Below, piece by piece: positions 34,712-44,881 of a stretch of DNA of 64,000 nt; position 1 is the stretch's first letter; each line of letters starts with the position of its first letter. Below the pieces are notes generated by a model. It saw only the letters and a program-made list of their open reading frames with translations, was not told the DNA's origin and searched no databases. A program made the position numbers and the translations under genes. The DNA comes from Limosilactobacillus pulli (GTDB lineage Bacteria; Bacillota; Bacilli; Lactobacillales; Lactobacillaceae): assembly GCF_947381555.1 (NCBI RefSeq), contig NZ_CANCWQ010000005.1, forward strand, positions 21,087-85,086, read 5' to 3'.

Positions 34712-36211
34712 TTAAAGCTTGCCGTTTTCAACCCGGTCGATCATGTCATCCAAACGAGCCAGCGTTTCTTTTTGACCAATCAGCTCGATGCTTTCTGGCA
34801 GCTGTGGGCCGTGCGTTTCATGCGTAATTGCGATTCGCAGTGGCATCCAAAGCTTGCGGCCCTTAACCTTGGTATCGTTTTGCACGCTCTTGATGCAGTG
34901 CAGAATAGACGTAGCATCCATGAAGTCCAAAGCAGCAATCTTGTCACGGAAGTCGCGTAATACAACGGCCACCGTTTCGGCACTCATTTCTTCCTTGGCT
35001 TCATCAGTCAGAATTTGTGGCTCTTCAACAAATGGCTTGGCGTATTGCAGGATTTCCTCACCATAAGAGATTTCGCGCTTGAAGATCTCAACGATTCGAC
35101 GCATCCATTCAATCTTGTATGGATCAGCGTGCTTTTCGATCAGCCCAGCATTGATCAGTAATGGCATAGCAACGTTGAAGACCTCATCAACTGCGGAGTT
35201 CTTCATGTACTGGTTGTTGATCCAGCGCAGTTTCTTACGGTCAAAGGCAGCTGGTGACTTGGACAGCCGCGTTTCATCGTACATCTTGACAAATTCTTTG
35301 AGTGAGAAGATTTCATCTTCACCAACTGGCGACCAGCCCAGCAGAATAATGAAGTTGTCCATGGCTTCTGGCAAGTAGCCCAGGTCGCGGTACTGTTCGA
35401 TAAACTGCAGCACGGATTCGTCACGCTTGGAAAGCTTCTTTCCCGTTTCGTTGTTGATGATCAGAGCCATATGACCAAACTTTGGTGCTTCCCAACCCAG
35501 TGCCTCGTAGATCATCATCTGCTTAGGCGTGTTGGAGACATGGTCGTCACCACGGAAGACGTGGCTGATCTTCATCAGGTGGTCATCGATAACTACGGCA
35601 AAGTTGTAGGTCGGCATGCCATCCCGCTTCATAATTACGAAATCGCCACCAACTGAAGCCGAGTCAAACGACAGTGGACCCTTGACGATGTCGTCCCAGG
35701 CGTACGTGTGGTCTTTTGGTACACGGAACCGAATAACCGGCTTTAAGCCTTTTGCTTCAGCATCAGCTTGAGCTTGTTTGATTTCTTCATCAGTCATGCC
35801 GGCATATTCGTATTCGTAGTGTGGCATCTGGTGAGCTGCTTTTTGACGCTCACGCTGGGCAGCCAGTTCTTCTTCAGTCATGTATGACTTGTAGGCCAGA
35901 TCCTTGTCCATCAGTTCTTGAACGTACTTTTCATAGATGTCCTTGCGTTCTGATTGACGATATGGACCGTAATCGCCGCCAATGTCAGGACCTTCATCCC
36001 AGTCCAGTCCCATCCATTTCAGATTGTCCAGCTGACTGCGTTCACCATCCGCGATGTTACGCTTCGTATCAGTATCTTCAATCCGAATGATGAATTTGCC
36101 ATGGTAGTGCCGAGCAAACAAATAATTGAACAGTGCCGTACGTGCATTACCAATGTGCAGGTGTCCAGTCGGGCTAGGCGCATAGCGAACCCGAATTTCG
36201 TTTTTTGACAA
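34712..36211 (-). CDS. gltX: Glutamyl-tRNA synthetase
   Basis: 499 residues. HIGH motif variant GHLHIGNARTALFNYLFAR near the start, then RFHIEDTD-like IIRIEDTDTKRN and KMSKS variant KKLSKRDESV. The start is TTG at 36211, after GAGGCGG. In many Firmicutes this enzyme also charges tRNA-Gln for later amidation. It follows the yacL-like gene. Confidence 0.95.
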   Translation of the reverse strand: MSKNEIRVRYAPSPTGHLHIGNARTALFNYLFARHYHGKFIIRIEDTDTKRNIADGERSQLDNLKWMGLDWDEGPDIGGDYGPYRQSERKDIYEKYVQELMDKDLAYKSYMTEEELAAQRERQKAAHQMPHYEYEYAGMTDEEIKQAQADAEAKGLKPVIRFRVPKDHTYAWDDIVKGPLSFDSASVGGDFVIMKRDGMPTYNFAVVIDDHLMKISHVFRGDDHVSNTPKQMMIYEALGWEAPKFGHMALIINNETGKKLSKRDESVLQFIEQYRDLGYLPEAMDNFIILLGWSPVGEDEIFSLKEFVKMYDETRLSKSPAAFDRKKLRWINNQYMKNSAVDEVFNVAMPLLINAGLIEKHADPYKIEWMRRIVEIFKREISYGEEILQYAKPFVEEPQILTDEAKEEMSAETVAVVLRDFRDKIAALDFMDATSILHCIKSVQNDTKVKGRKLWMPLRIAITHETHGPQLPESIELIGQKETLARLDDMIDRVENGKL

Positions 36212-36285
36212 GTTGTTCCGCCTCTTTCATAAAAATTGAAAATATTTCTATTCTAGTGTACCGTGCAATGCTTAAATTGCAAATA

Positions 36286-37482
36286 CTAGTTTTTGTGATT
36301 ATTGTGATCGTTATTCTTATGATCTGTCTTTTTGGTTGATTCTGCCAAACGTTTTTGACCTTGACTTTCATTGCCATTGATGCCATGAGTTGAGTGCAGT
36401 GGCCGCGCAAAAATCATTCGTCCGGCATCAGTCTGCAATGCACTGGTTACCTCAACATCCAGCTGCTCATTCATGTAGTAGCGACCATCCTCAACTACGA
36501 CCATCGTACCATCATCGAGGTAGGCTACCCCTTGCTGACGCTCCGTACCTTTTTTGACAACGACAACCGTCAGCTGTTCACCAGGAATTACGCGTGGCCG
36601 CAATGACTTGGCCAAGTTGTTTATATTGAGCACCTGGACGTTTTGAAACTGGATGACCTTGTTTAAATTGTAGTCGTTGGTAACGATCACGCCATCGACT
36701 TTTTTAGCCAGCGCGATCAATTTTTCATCGACTTCTTTAATATCTTCAAAGTCACCTTTGTACATTTCAACCGGCACGATTTTTTCACTGCGCAGCTTAT
36801 TTAAAATGTCCAGACCACGTCGCCCTCGTACGCGCTTGATACTTTCGCCGGCATCCGCAATGTATTGCAGCTCGTAAAGCACAAAATTCGGCACCAAAAG
36901 CGTTCCTTCCAAAAAGCCGGTCTTGACCAGGTCATAGATACGACCATCAATCAAAATATTGGTATCTAAGATCTTGTAATGATGATAGTTTTCATCTTGA
37001 CGCTTAATCACCTGAGCATCCTGATCGTCGCGACCACGCCGCATTAAAAGTTTGCGCCATTCATCTTGACGCGTGGTTCCCAGATGAAAGCCCAGATAAC
37101 TGAACAAAATCATCAAGAGTACCGGCAAGACGTTGTTAACGACTGGAATACTCAGACGCCACAGCGGAATTGAGATCAAAATTGCTAATATCAGGCCAAA
37201 AATCGTTGAGATGGCCCCAAAGAGCAGATAGGTCACGCTTTTTTTAGTCAGGGCGTTTTCAACCTGTTTGAGCATCTTAATCGTCCAGTTGGTCAACAGC
37301 AGTGAAATCAGCCAAAAAACAAGTGCTCCAATCAAAAAATCAATTACTGACTCAATGGGCCGTGCCAACTGAACGCCAAACTGATTACGCATGGCAATCC
37401 AAATCGGTGGTAGATAGTAAAAACCAACTGCTGCCCCTACAATTACGAACAGCAATCTGATAATTCTCTTTCTCACCTGCAA
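36286..37482 (-). CDS. Membrane PIN/TRAM-domain protein, YacL-like
   Basis: 398 residues. About four N-terminal membrane helices (IIRLLFVIVGAAVGFYYLPP and others), a PIN-type nuclease domain (KILDTNILIDGRIYDLVKTGF, VDGVIVTNDYNLNKV) and a TRAM domain (PGEQLTVVVVKKGTERQQGVAYLDDG). The tail is rich in His/Asn/Lys (KTDHKNNDHNNHKN). Between radA and gltX, as in other Firmicutes. RNase activity is inferred from family acids in PIN. Confidence 0.9.
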   Translation of the reverse strand: MQVRKRIIRLLFVIVGAAVGFYYLPPIWIAMRNQFGVQLARPIESVIDFLIGALVFWLISLLLTNWTIKMLKQVENALTKKSVTYLLFGAISTIFGLILAILISIPLWRLSIPVVNNVLPVLLMILFSYLGFHLGTTRQDEWRKLLMRRGRDDQDAQVIKRQDENYHHYKILDTNILIDGRIYDLVKTGFLEGTLLVPNFVLYELQYIADAGESIKRVRGRRGLDILNKLRSEKIVPVEMYKGDFEDIKEVDEKLIALAKKVDGVIVTNDYNLNKVIQFQNVQVLNINNLAKSLRPRVIPGEQLTVVVVKKGTERQQGVAYLDDGTMVVVEDGRYYMNEQLDVEVTSALQTDAGRMIFARPLHSTHGINGNESQGQKRLAESTKKTDHKNNDHNNHKN

Positions 37483-37522
37483 CCCTCCTTTGATAAATCG
37501 TTACTGTGTCGTAATTTCTATT

Positions 37523-38899
37523 TTACGCTAATGCAAGCCGTAATGCTTCATTTATAGTCGTAACGCCGACCACTTCAATATCAGCTGGCGGATTCCAGCC
37601 CTGGAGATTATTTTTGGGAACCAAAATTCGCTTGAAGCCTAACTTAGCTGCTTCGGCAACACGCTGCTCGATGCGGCTGACGCGGCGAATCTCACCAGTC
37701 AGCCCAACTTCGCCAACAAAAGCATCATCAGGGCGCGTACCCTTATCACGATAGCTGGAAGCAATCGCGATGGCAATCGCCAAATCAATCGCCGGCTCAT
37801 CTAATTTAACGCCACCGGCTGCCTTAAGATAGGCATCTTGATTTTGCAGCATAAGATTGGCGCGCTTTTCTAAAACTGCCATAATCAAAGAGACCCGATT
37901 CCGATTCAAGCCCGTCGCCGTTCGTTGAGCATTGCCAAAGACAGTCGGCGTAACCAGGGCCTGGATCTCAACTAAGATTGGCCGCGTCCCTTCCAATGAA
38001 ACCACGACGGCTGACCCAGTGGCATCCTGGAGTCGCTCTTCTAAAAAGATCTCAGATGGATTTTTGACCTCTGCCAGCCCCGCCGTACGCATTTCAAAGA
38101 TTCCCAGTTCATTGGTCGAGCCAAAACGATTCTTAACCGCCCGTAAGATTCGATAGGTATGATGCAGATCGCCTTCAAAGTACAAAACGGTATCAACCAT
38201 ATGCTCCAAGATTTTAGGCCCTGCCAGCGCGCCGCCTTTAGTAACGTGACCAACGACAAAAATCGTAATGTTCTTGCTTTTGGCAATCTGCATCAGCTGC
38301 GCGGTAACCTCTCTGATCTGCGACACGCTCCCAATCGCACTGTTGACATCAGTCGCCTGCATAGTCTGGACCGAATCGATCACCACATATTCAGGATTTA
38401 AATCATCGATTGTTGCCCGAATGCTGTCCATGCTGGTCTCTGGGTAGATGTAAAAATCATCGCCGGCTACTGCCAGACGTTCTGCCCGCATTTTGATCTG
38501 CGCGCCGCTTTCTTCACCCGAAACATACAAGACAGAATGCCCCTCATCGCTGAGCTGGCCTGAAACCTGCAGCAAAAGCGTTGACTTGCCGATTCCAGGA
38601 TCCCCGCCAATCAAAATCAGCGAACCCGGCACGATGCCGCCACCTAAAACCCGATTAAGCTCATTTAGCCTGGTCTTGACGCGCGGCAGCTTTTTAGCAT
38701 CGATGTCTTTAACGCGCTGCGGTTTAGCAACGATTCCCGTCAAGGTCGTCGAATGCCGCGTCGTACTTTGCGTGTTTGCCGTTTCAACGCGTTCTTCAAC
38801 CAGAGTATTCCACTGACCGCAGTTGGGGCAGCGACCAAGGTAACGAGGCGAATTATAGCCGCAGTTTTGGCAGATATACTGGGTTTTGACTTTCGCCAT
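37523..38899 (-). CDS. radA: DNA repair protein RadA
   Basis: 458 residues: N-terminal zinc finger (CQNCGYNSPRYLGRCPNC), RecA-like ATPase with P-loop GGDPGIGKSTL, the KNRFGSTNELGIFEM motif and a C-terminal Lon-like domain. The ATG at 38899 is preferred over a TTG two codons upstream. AAGGAAATTGCAT lies before it. Helps branch migration in recombination repair. Confidence 0.96.
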   Translation of the reverse strand: MAKVKTQYICQNCGYNSPRYLGRCPNCGQWNTLVEERVETANTQSTTRHSTTLTGIVAKPQRVKDIDAKKLPRVKTRLNELNRVLGGGIVPGSLILIGGDPGIGKSTLLLQVSGQLSDEGHSVLYVSGEESGAQIKMRAERLAVAGDDFYIYPETSMDSIRATIDDLNPEYVVIDSVQTMQATDVNSAIGSVSQIREVTAQLMQIAKSKNITIFVVGHVTKGGALAGPKILEHMVDTVLYFEGDLHHTYRILRAVKNRFGSTNELGIFEMRTAGLAEVKNPSEIFLEERLQDATGSAVVVSLEGTRPILVEIQALVTPTVFGNAQRTATGLNRNRVSLIMAVLEKRANLMLQNQDAYLKAAGGVKLDEPAIDLAIAIAIASSYRDKGTRPDDAFVGEVGLTGEIRRVSRIEQRVAEAAKLGFKRILVPKNNLQGWNPPADIEVVGVTTINEALRLALA

Positions 38900-38938
38900 A
38901 TGCAATTTCCTTTCTTGATAAAAGCTGGTTATTTAGAA

Positions 38939-39478
38939 CTATTTTTTGGTTGAGCCAAAGCCGCCTGCCCGATCATTTTTAGGCATTGACTCATCGTCAG
39001 CCGTTAAGTATGGCATAAAGATCCCTTGAGCAATCCGCTCGCCTTTTTTAACGTGGTAGTCAAACAAGCCATAATTAATCAGCTGTACAAAGATCTCGCC
39101 TTCATTGGCTGGATTGTCATAATAGTCGGCGTCAATGATGCCAACGCCATTGGGCAGAATCAAGCGCCGTTTCAACGGACCGCTGGAACGATTAAAGAGC
39201 ATCAGTACTTCATCTGGCTGCATGTAGGCCTTGATTCCAGTAGGCACTAAAACCGGTTTGAGTGCCTGATCACCGGCCGCCAGCTCATCTTCTCTCAGCT
39301 CGGCAGCATGTTTGATAGCATGCAGCGCTTTAAAAAGGCCCTGTTTCCAGATTGAAGGTACCACAAAATCAGCAGCGGCCTCAAAGTCATAACCAGCTGC
39401 CTGCTTAGTTTGCCGCTGCGGCAGGTTTAGGTCGGCATCAGCATACTTGGCAACAATCTCAAATCCTCTTTTTTTCAT
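38939..39478 (-). CDS. dut: dUTP diphosphatase
   Basis: 179 residues, trimeric dUTPase type, with motifs QAAGYDFEAA, NRSSGPLKRRLILPNGVGIIDADY and C-terminal GGFGSTKK. It is longer than the usual 150, with an insertion around GLFKALHAIKHAAELREDELAAG. The radA gene lies 40 bp downstream. Confidence 0.92.
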   Translation of the reverse strand: MKKRGFEIVAKYADADLNLPQRQTKQAAGYDFEAAADFVVPSIWKQGLFKALHAIKHAAELREDELAAGDQALKPVLVPTGIKAYMQPDEVLMLFNRSSGPLKRRLILPNGVGIIDADYYDNPANEGEIFVQLINYGLFDYHVKKGERIAQGIFMPYLTADDESMPKNDRAGGFGSTKK

Positions 39479-39640
39479 TTCTTCACCTCTAGAAATTTTA
39501 CGTTCAGTTTTTATATTTTAATCGTAATTTATCTTTAAACTAGTCCAGCATTTAATTGTAGCATGTTAATCCTTGACAATCATTTCAGAAACACGGAAAA
39601 TCAAGGAGGATTAAATTTATTAATGATGGAGGGGACAAAA

Positions 39641-39940
39641 ATGCAATTTGTAACGGAACCGCATCGCATCAGTGCTATCGATGACAATGGTAAATGGATC
39701 GGCGATATCAGCTTTCCACCAGTTGCCGGCTATCCGAACCTCGTCGTGGCAGAGCGTGTTTTTGTCGCTCCAGAAGGTCGTGGCCACGGGCTGGCAGCCG
39801 AGCTTACCAAGCGTTTTGTCGACTACGCCCATGAGCATCATCTAACGGTTAAACTGATGTGTCCATATGTCAAAGCGGCATTCCGTGATCATCCGGAATA
39901 CCAGGATCTGCTATTGCCGGATGATCGCTTTAATCAATAA
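39641..39940 (+). CDS. Small GNAT-family N-acetyltransferase (YjdJ/COG2388-like)
   Basis: 99 residues. The acetyl-CoA motif AERVFVAPEGRGHGLAAELTKRFVDYAHEH is visible, then LMCPYVKAAFRDHPEYQDL, typical of the short YjdJ-like acetyltransferases. The start is the ATG at 39641, 6 bases after GGAGGGG. It ends 13 bp before rpiA, so the two are co-transcribed. Substrate unknown. Confidence 0.85.
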   Translation: MQFVTEPHRISAIDDNGKWIGDISFPPVAGYPNLVVAERVFVAPEGRGHGLAAELTKRFVDYAHEHHLTVKLMCPYVKAAFRDHPEYQDLLLPDDRFNQ

Positions 39941-39953
39941 AGGAGCGTTCTAT

Positions 39954-40634
39954 ATGGACCAAAATGAATTGAAATCACTGGTTGGACGTGCTGCCGTTAA
40001 GTACATCAAAGACGGCATGATCGTTGGCCTTGGTACTGGATCGACTGTTCGCTACATGGTTGACGCGTTGGGCGAACGCGTTAAAAACGAAGGCTTGAAC
40101 ATTGTCGGCGTTACTACTTCCAACCGCACGACCAAGCAAGCACAAAGTCTTGGCATTACGATCAAAGACATTGATGAGGTCGATCACATCGATTTGACAA
40201 TTGACGGTGCCGACGAAATCAGTGACGATTTCCAAGGCATCAAGGGCGGTGGCGGTGCCCTGCTTTGGGAAAAGATCGTTGCCGATATTTCTGATCATTA
40301 CATGTGGATCGTCGATGAAAGCAAGATGGTTCACCAACTGGGGGCCTTCCCGCTGCCAGTTGAGGTTATTCCATTTGGTGCCCAGCACGTTTTTGACAAG
40401 CTGGCTGCCAAGGGTTATCAGCCAACCTGGCGCATGGATGGCGATCAGCGCTACCGAACCGATGAAAACGACTATATCATCGATCTGCACTTGCAAAAGA
40501 TTGATGACCCTAAAGCCATGGCGGAAGAATTGATTCACATGGTTGGGGTCATTGAGCACGGTCTGTTCTTAAACCGAGTTAATGACGTAATCGTTGGTCG
40601 GCAAAACGGACCAGAGATTCTGCACGCGCGTTAG
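39954..40634 (+). CDS. rpiA: Ribose-5-phosphate isomerase A
   Basis: 226 residues; motifs GLGTGSTVRYMVDALG, DGADEISDDFQGIKGGGGALLWEKI. Interconverts ribose-5-P and ribulose-5-P. AAAGGAG before ATG. Confidence 0.96.
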   Translation: MDQNELKSLVGRAAVKYIKDGMIVGLGTGSTVRYMVDALGERVKNEGLNIVGVTTSNRTTKQAQSLGITIKDIDEVDHIDLTIDGADEISDDFQGIKGGGGALLWEKIVADISDHYMWIVDESKMVHQLGAFPLPVEVIPFGAQHVFDKLAAKGYQPTWRMDGDQRYRTDENDYIIDLHLQKIDDPKAMAEELIHMVGVIEHGLFLNRVNDVIVGRQNGPEILHAR

Positions 40635-40641
40635 TCACCTT

Positions 40642-40681
40642 AAAAGGCTCAATCAGGCAATTGTCTGATTGGGTCTTTTTT
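40642..40681 (+). terminator. Terminator after rpiA
   Basis: GGCTCAATCAGGCAATTGTCTGATTGGGTC then T6 on the plus strand. Confidence 0.85.
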
Positions 40682-40749
40682 GATCAGTTTTTTGGCGCGA
40701 ATCAGACATTCGATTATAATAAAATCAATATTATAAAGGAGTGATTTTT

Positions 40750-42087
40750 TTGAGTTTTGTCATTAACGCCGATCAATTAAAAGATTTTAAGCAAGACTAT
40801 GCCAATCGTCATGATGCCCGTATTCTGGAGCGTACCGTAGCCAAAAACGGGGTTAAGGCTGCCAGCTTTGACTGGCATTCCATTACGGATAACGATCAGC
40901 ACTTCTCTATCGACCTAGCAACCGGTGACGTTGCCGATCAAAAGCAGTCCGGTCGCTGCTGGCTGTTTGCCGCTTTAAACACGATGCGTCACAACATGCA
41001 GAATCGCTTTAATCTGCCGGATGATTTCGAGTTATCGCAATCTTATGCCTTTTTCTGGGACAAGTTTGAAAAGGCCAACTGGTTTTATGAAAACATCATT
41101 CAAACTGCCAATCTGGATATTGACGATCGCAAGGTAGCCTGGCTTTTAGACGCACCCCAATCTGATGGCGGTCAATGGGATATGCTGTGCGCATTGATTG
41201 AAAAATACGGAGTCGTACCTAAATCAGCTCAGCCCGAAACCTACAATTCAAGCCGCTCCAACGAAATCAATGCCGTTTTGAACAATCAATTGCGCCATGA
41301 TGCCGTAATTCTGCGCCAATTGGTCCATGATCAGGCCAGCAAAGCTCAGATCAATGCCACGCGTAAAGAAATGCTCAACACTGTCTACCGCATGCTGGCC
41401 TATGCTTTTGGCGAACCGGTACAGACCTTTGACTTTGAATATCGAACTAAAAAAGACAAGCAGTTCTATCGCGACAGCAATCTGACACCGGTTGAATTCT
41501 TCGATAAGTACGTTGGCTGGGATCTAAGTGAATACGTCTCCATTATCCAAGCCCCAACTAAGGACAAGGCCTACCACAAGACCTATACGATCGAGATGCT
41601 TGGGAACGTGGTTGGCGGTCGTCAAGTCAAGCACTTAAACCTTTCGATGGCGGAATTAAAAGAGCTGGCCATCAAGCAGCTGCAAAACGGCGAAAGCGTC
41701 TGGTTTGGCTCTGACGTTGTCAAATATTCTGAGACCAAACTGGGCATCCTGGCGCTCAACACGTATGGCTATGAAGATCTGTTTGATACAAAACTGACCA
41801 TGAACAAAGCCGACATGCTGGACTATCATCAGTCAATGATGGATCACGCCATGGTCTTGACTGGGGTTGATCTGGTCGATGGCAAGCCAGCCAAATGGAA
41901 AGTTGAGAACTCATGGGGGCCAAAAGTCGGTGAAAAAGGTTATTTCGTTATGAGTGATGAATGGATGGATCAATACGTCTACCAGATCGTCGTCAATAAA
42001 AAATATCTCAGTGATGAGCTCAAGGCTGACCAGGCTCAAGAACCAATCGTCCTCAAGCCATGGGATCCAATGGGAACTTTAGCCTAA
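40750..42087 (+). CDS. pepC: Aminopeptidase C (bleomycin hydrolase family)
   Basis: 445 residues. Papain-like catalytic Cys in QKQSGRCWLFAALN (about residue 68), His in MDHAMVLTGVDL and Asn in VENSWGPKVG. Cytosolic peptidase that cleaves N-terminal residues from imported peptides, consistent with dtpT elsewhere in the window. TTG at 40750 is 8 bases after AAAGGAG; a GTG three codons earlier is less likely. Confidence 0.95.
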   Translation: MSFVINADQLKDFKQDYANRHDARILERTVAKNGVKAASFDWHSITDNDQHFSIDLATGDVADQKQSGRCWLFAALNTMRHNMQNRFNLPDDFELSQSYAFFWDKFEKANWFYENIIQTANLDIDDRKVAWLLDAPQSDGGQWDMLCALIEKYGVVPKSAQPETYNSSRSNEINAVLNNQLRHDAVILRQLVHDQASKAQINATRKEMLNTVYRMLAYAFGEPVQTFDFEYRTKKDKQFYRDSNLTPVEFFDKYVGWDLSEYVSIIQAPTKDKAYHKTYTIEMLGNVVGGRQVKHLNLSMAELKELAIKQLQNGESVWFGSDVVKYSETKLGILALNTYGYEDLFDTKLTMNKADMLDYHQSMMDHAMVLTGVDLVDGKPAKWKVENSWGPKVGEKGYFVMSDEWMDQYVYQIVVNKKYLSDELKADQAQEPIVLKPWDPMGTLA

Positions 42088-42098
42088 ATATCTGCAAT

Positions 42099-42134
42099 AA
42101 AAAACTCATTGTCCAATCAGACAATGAGTTTTTG
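42099..42134. terminator. Bidirectional terminator between pepC and hydrolase gene
   Basis: AAAAAACTCATTGTCCAATC / GACAATGAGTTTTTG; serves both converging genes. Confidence 0.85.
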
Positions 42135-42135
42135 T

Positions 42136-42999
42136 TTATTTAACGTTGCGATCCAGGAACTCGCGAGCAATGTCATAGATCTGTTGGCTCCAGAAGTCGC
42201 GTTCATGAACGGCACCATGAACTCGGTAGGCCTCAACGGCAACATGATGTTTCTCCAATTCATGATACATATCTTCCATTTCATGATATGGCACGGTCTG
42301 GTCGGCATCCCCATGCATCAGCAGAAATGGCGGATATTGCTGATTATCCTTGACTTGATATAATGGACTCATTTCCCGCTTGATGGCTGGCCATTTCGCC
42401 GGATCGGTGCCAAACAGGCAAAGCTGCATGGCATCAGATCCGGGCACGTTTTTAGAAAACTTGAAGGTATCTTCGACATCGGTTGGAGCAAAGCAGCTGA
42501 TTACGGCATTAACAGCATCCGACTGATCAGCGTAGTCAGCTGTCCGATAGCGCGGATCATCTGGCGTTAATGCCACCAAAAGTGCAGCATTGGCACCGGA
42601 TGAAGTTCCCCAGATGCCAACTCGGTCTGGATCGATCTGATATTCAGTCGCATGAGCCCGCAGATAACGAATCGCGGTTTTGACATCCTGCAAAAAAGCT
42701 GAGAACGCATGGCCATCCAAGGCGCTACGATGCTGAACGGTTGCCACGATATAGCCAGCATGGACGAACTGAACTAATTGAGGAATCTTTTCACCCAAGG
42801 TCGGGGTCGTCCAAGAGCTGCCTTGAACAAAAACCAGCAGTGGTCGTTTTTCCTGTGGCAGATCCTTGTAGCGTTGCGTCCACGGTGCCAGAATCGACAT
42901 TTTCTGCGCCTCGCCATCAGCAGCTGAATAGACGATATCTTCAATCAGTCTGACTTGACCGGCCAGCGTAGGATTGTTGGAAATTTCTTTAATTGACAT
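42136..42999 (-). CDS. Alpha/beta-hydrolase (esterase/dipeptidase-like)
   Basis: 287 residues. Nucleophile elbow GIWGTSSGANAAL (G-x-S-x-G, Ser about 137), oxyanion region LVFVQGSSW and catalytic acid/His in HGDADQTVPYHEM and HGAVHERDFW. Resembles the Aes-like/BD-FAE esterases; the substrate is unknown. The start (ATG 42999) overlaps the end of gpmA by 11 bp. Confidence 0.8.
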   Translation of the reverse strand: MSIKEISNNPTLAGQVRLIEDIVYSAADGEAQKMSILAPWTQRYKDLPQEKRPLLVFVQGSSWTTPTLGEKIPQLVQFVHAGYIVATVQHRSALDGHAFSAFLQDVKTAIRYLRAHATEYQIDPDRVGIWGTSSGANAALLVALTPDDPRYRTADYADQSDAVNAVISCFAPTDVEDTFKFSKNVPGSDAMQLCLFGTDPAKWPAIKREMSPLYQVKDNQQYPPFLLMHGDADQTVPYHEMEDMYHELEKHHVAVEAYRVHGAVHERDFWSQQIYDIAREFLDRNVK

Positions 43000-43684
43000 G
43001 CTGTTCACCATCCGTAATAATTTTTTTCTCAATAACGTTCAAATGATCGTCAAACCGGTACAGGATCGGCTCGCCATTAGGAACTTCGACGTGATCAATT
43101 TGATCATCGGCAATGCCATCCAAATATTTGATTAAGGCTCTTAATGAACTGCCGTGAGCTACAATTAATTGGTTTTTACCATCTAAAAGTCGTGGCGCAA
43201 TTTGATCCTGCCAGTATGGCAAAAGCCGTTCTTGGGTCATCTGCAGACTTTCACTCAATGGCTCTTTGACTCCCAAGCGATCATAGCGGCGTTCATGACC
43301 GCGATTTTTAAGCATTGGTGGACGCTCTACAAAACCGCGTCGCCAGCGATGCAAAGTTGCCGCACCGACTTCTTTTTTGACTGCATCTTTGTTCAGACCG
43401 CTCAAGGCTCCATAATGCCGCTCATTTAATCGCCACGTTTTGTGAATTGGAATCCAAAGCTGATCGATAGCCTCTAAGATCAGATCAGCCGTCACGATGG
43501 CTCGCTGCATATAAGAAACATGCACGTCATTAAAATTTAGTCCCAGCCTGGCCAAGTGCTTGCCGACCAGCTTACCCTGCTTGACTCCAAGGGGCGTAAG
43601 CGGCACATCGCTCCATCCCGTAAAAACGTTGTCTTGGTTGGCCTGACTCTGACCATGTCTAACGATTACCAGTGTTGCCGTCAT
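42989..43684 (-). CDS. gpmA: 2,3-bisphosphoglycerate-dependent phosphoglycerate mutase family
   Basis: 231 residues. Catalytic motif VIVRHGQSQANQDN (His about 8), then LNERHYGALSGLNK and HGSSLRALIKYLDG. The middle (KKEVGAATLHRWRRGFVERPPML) is divergent from the main glycolytic GpmA, so it may be a paralog. AAGGGGG lies upstream of the ATG; an upstream extension in frame is dismissed. Followed by the hydrolase gene with overlap. Confidence 0.85.
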   Translation of the reverse strand: MTATLVIVRHGQSQANQDNVFTGWSDVPLTPLGVKQGKLVGKHLARLGLNFNDVHVSYMQRAIVTADLILEAIDQLWIPIHKTWRLNERHYGALSGLNKDAVKKEVGAATLHRWRRGFVERPPMLKNRGHERRYDRLGVKEPLSESLQMTQERLLPYWQDQIAPRLLDGKNQLIVAHGSSLRALIKYLDGIADDQIDHVEVPNGEPILYRFDDHLNVIEKKIITDGEQHVN

Positions 43685-43774
43685 CGATAATTTCCCCCTT
43701 ATGCTTGACATAATGATACCGCAATTTGTAAAACGAAACGACTAATCAGTATAGGAAAATACTTCTTAAACACT

Positions 43775-43816
43775 CAAAAAAGCCAGCTTGTCTTGTTTTG
43801 ACAAGCTGACTTTTTA
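43775..43816 (-). terminator. Terminator of the AEC transporter gene
   Basis: AGTCAGCTTGTCAAAACAAGACAAGCTGGCTTTTTT on the minus strand region; strong stem with T run. Confidence 0.8.
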
Positions 43817-44770
43817 TCAATGGACCAGCGTCTTGATGGCCACCATCAGAATTGGAATTACGATAATTGAAAGCGTAGTAGTTTCAGTAACCATGATTGC
43901 GGCATAGTTGTAATCTGCATGATACATTCTGGAAACAACCGGTGCATTGGTCATCACCGGCATCGCTGCTTGCAAAATAAAGACCTGCTTCATCATCGTT
44001 GGCATATTGCTTGGCAAAACCAGAATCATCATCAGAATTGGTGCCAACAAGAATCTTCCCAACAAGATTCCCCAAGCATCGCGCGTAAAGCGAATCTTGG
44101 ATAATCCAGCATTAGACAGTACGATACCGATAAACAGCATCGACATTGGAATCGTTAAATTGCCCAGATAAGCACAGGTATTGATGATAAATTTCGGTAA
44201 CTTAATATGCAGTGCCACTAAAATCACAGCCAGGATAAAGCCTAATAGTGGCGGTGAGAACAATTTGCCCAGGGCCTGTTTGAAATCAATTTTGGCTTCT
44301 TTCATACCATCGTGTTGAATCAGCCAAACACCCAGCGTCCAAAAGAAAGTCGTATTGGCCATGTAATAGACCAGTACATATGGAACTGAACGCGCCCCAA
44401 ACAGAGCCAGGTTGATCGGCAGGCCGATAAAAACCGTATTGGAATTAAAAAACATCGAACTGAACAGACCAATGTGGCTCTTTTTGATAGCCAATGCTCT
44501 AGCGATGGCAAATGACAATGTAAACAGGATCAGCATTGATAAAACCGGGTAGCGCAAGTCAGGCAAAAGCGTCTTTAACTCGGCAGCCGTAAATTTGGTT
44601 GTAATCGTACTGATCATATATGTTGGCAAGGCAACCTGGGTAACAATCTTTGAAATAACCTTGGGCGAGTTGGGCGTAAACCAGTGCCGCTCGTTCATGA
44701 CAAATCCAGCTGCAATCATGATTAAAATGATCAAGACCCCCGACAGACTTGACCAGAATATGCTTAACAT
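43817..44770 (-). CDS. AEC-family transporter (auxin efflux carrier type)
   Basis: 317 residues, about ten membrane helices (LIILIMIAAGFVMNE, ILFTLSFAIARALAI and others). In lactobacilli, members are often linked to malate or other organic acid transport, but the substrate is not visible here. Single gene. Confidence 0.8.
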   Translation of the reverse strand: MLSIFWSSLSGVLIILIMIAAGFVMNERHWFTPNSPKVISKIVTQVALPTYMISTITTKFTAAELKTLLPDLRYPVLSMLILFTLSFAIARALAIKKSHIGLFSSMFFNSNTVFIGLPINLALFGARSVPYVLVYYMANTTFFWTLGVWLIQHDGMKEAKIDFKQALGKLFSPPLLGFILAVILVALHIKLPKFIINTCAYLGNLTIPMSMLFIGIVLSNAGLSKIRFTRDAWGILLGRFLLAPILMMILVLPSNMPTMMKQVFILQAAMPVMTNAPVVSRMYHADYNYAAIMVTETTTLSIIVIPILMVAIKTLVH

Positions 44771-44835
44771 CTCTATAGCCTCTCTTTATGCAAAATAAAC
44801 ACCGTTAATTTTACACCCGTTAGCTACTTTACAAA

Positions 44836-44876
44836 ATAAAAAATGGGAACTTCTTTAATCAAATTCCCATTTTTCT
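44836..44876 (-). terminator. Terminator of lacLM
   Basis: AAAATGGGAATTTG...CCCATTTTTT-type stem on the minus strand just after lacM. Confidence 0.8.
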
Positions 44877-44881
44877 CAAAT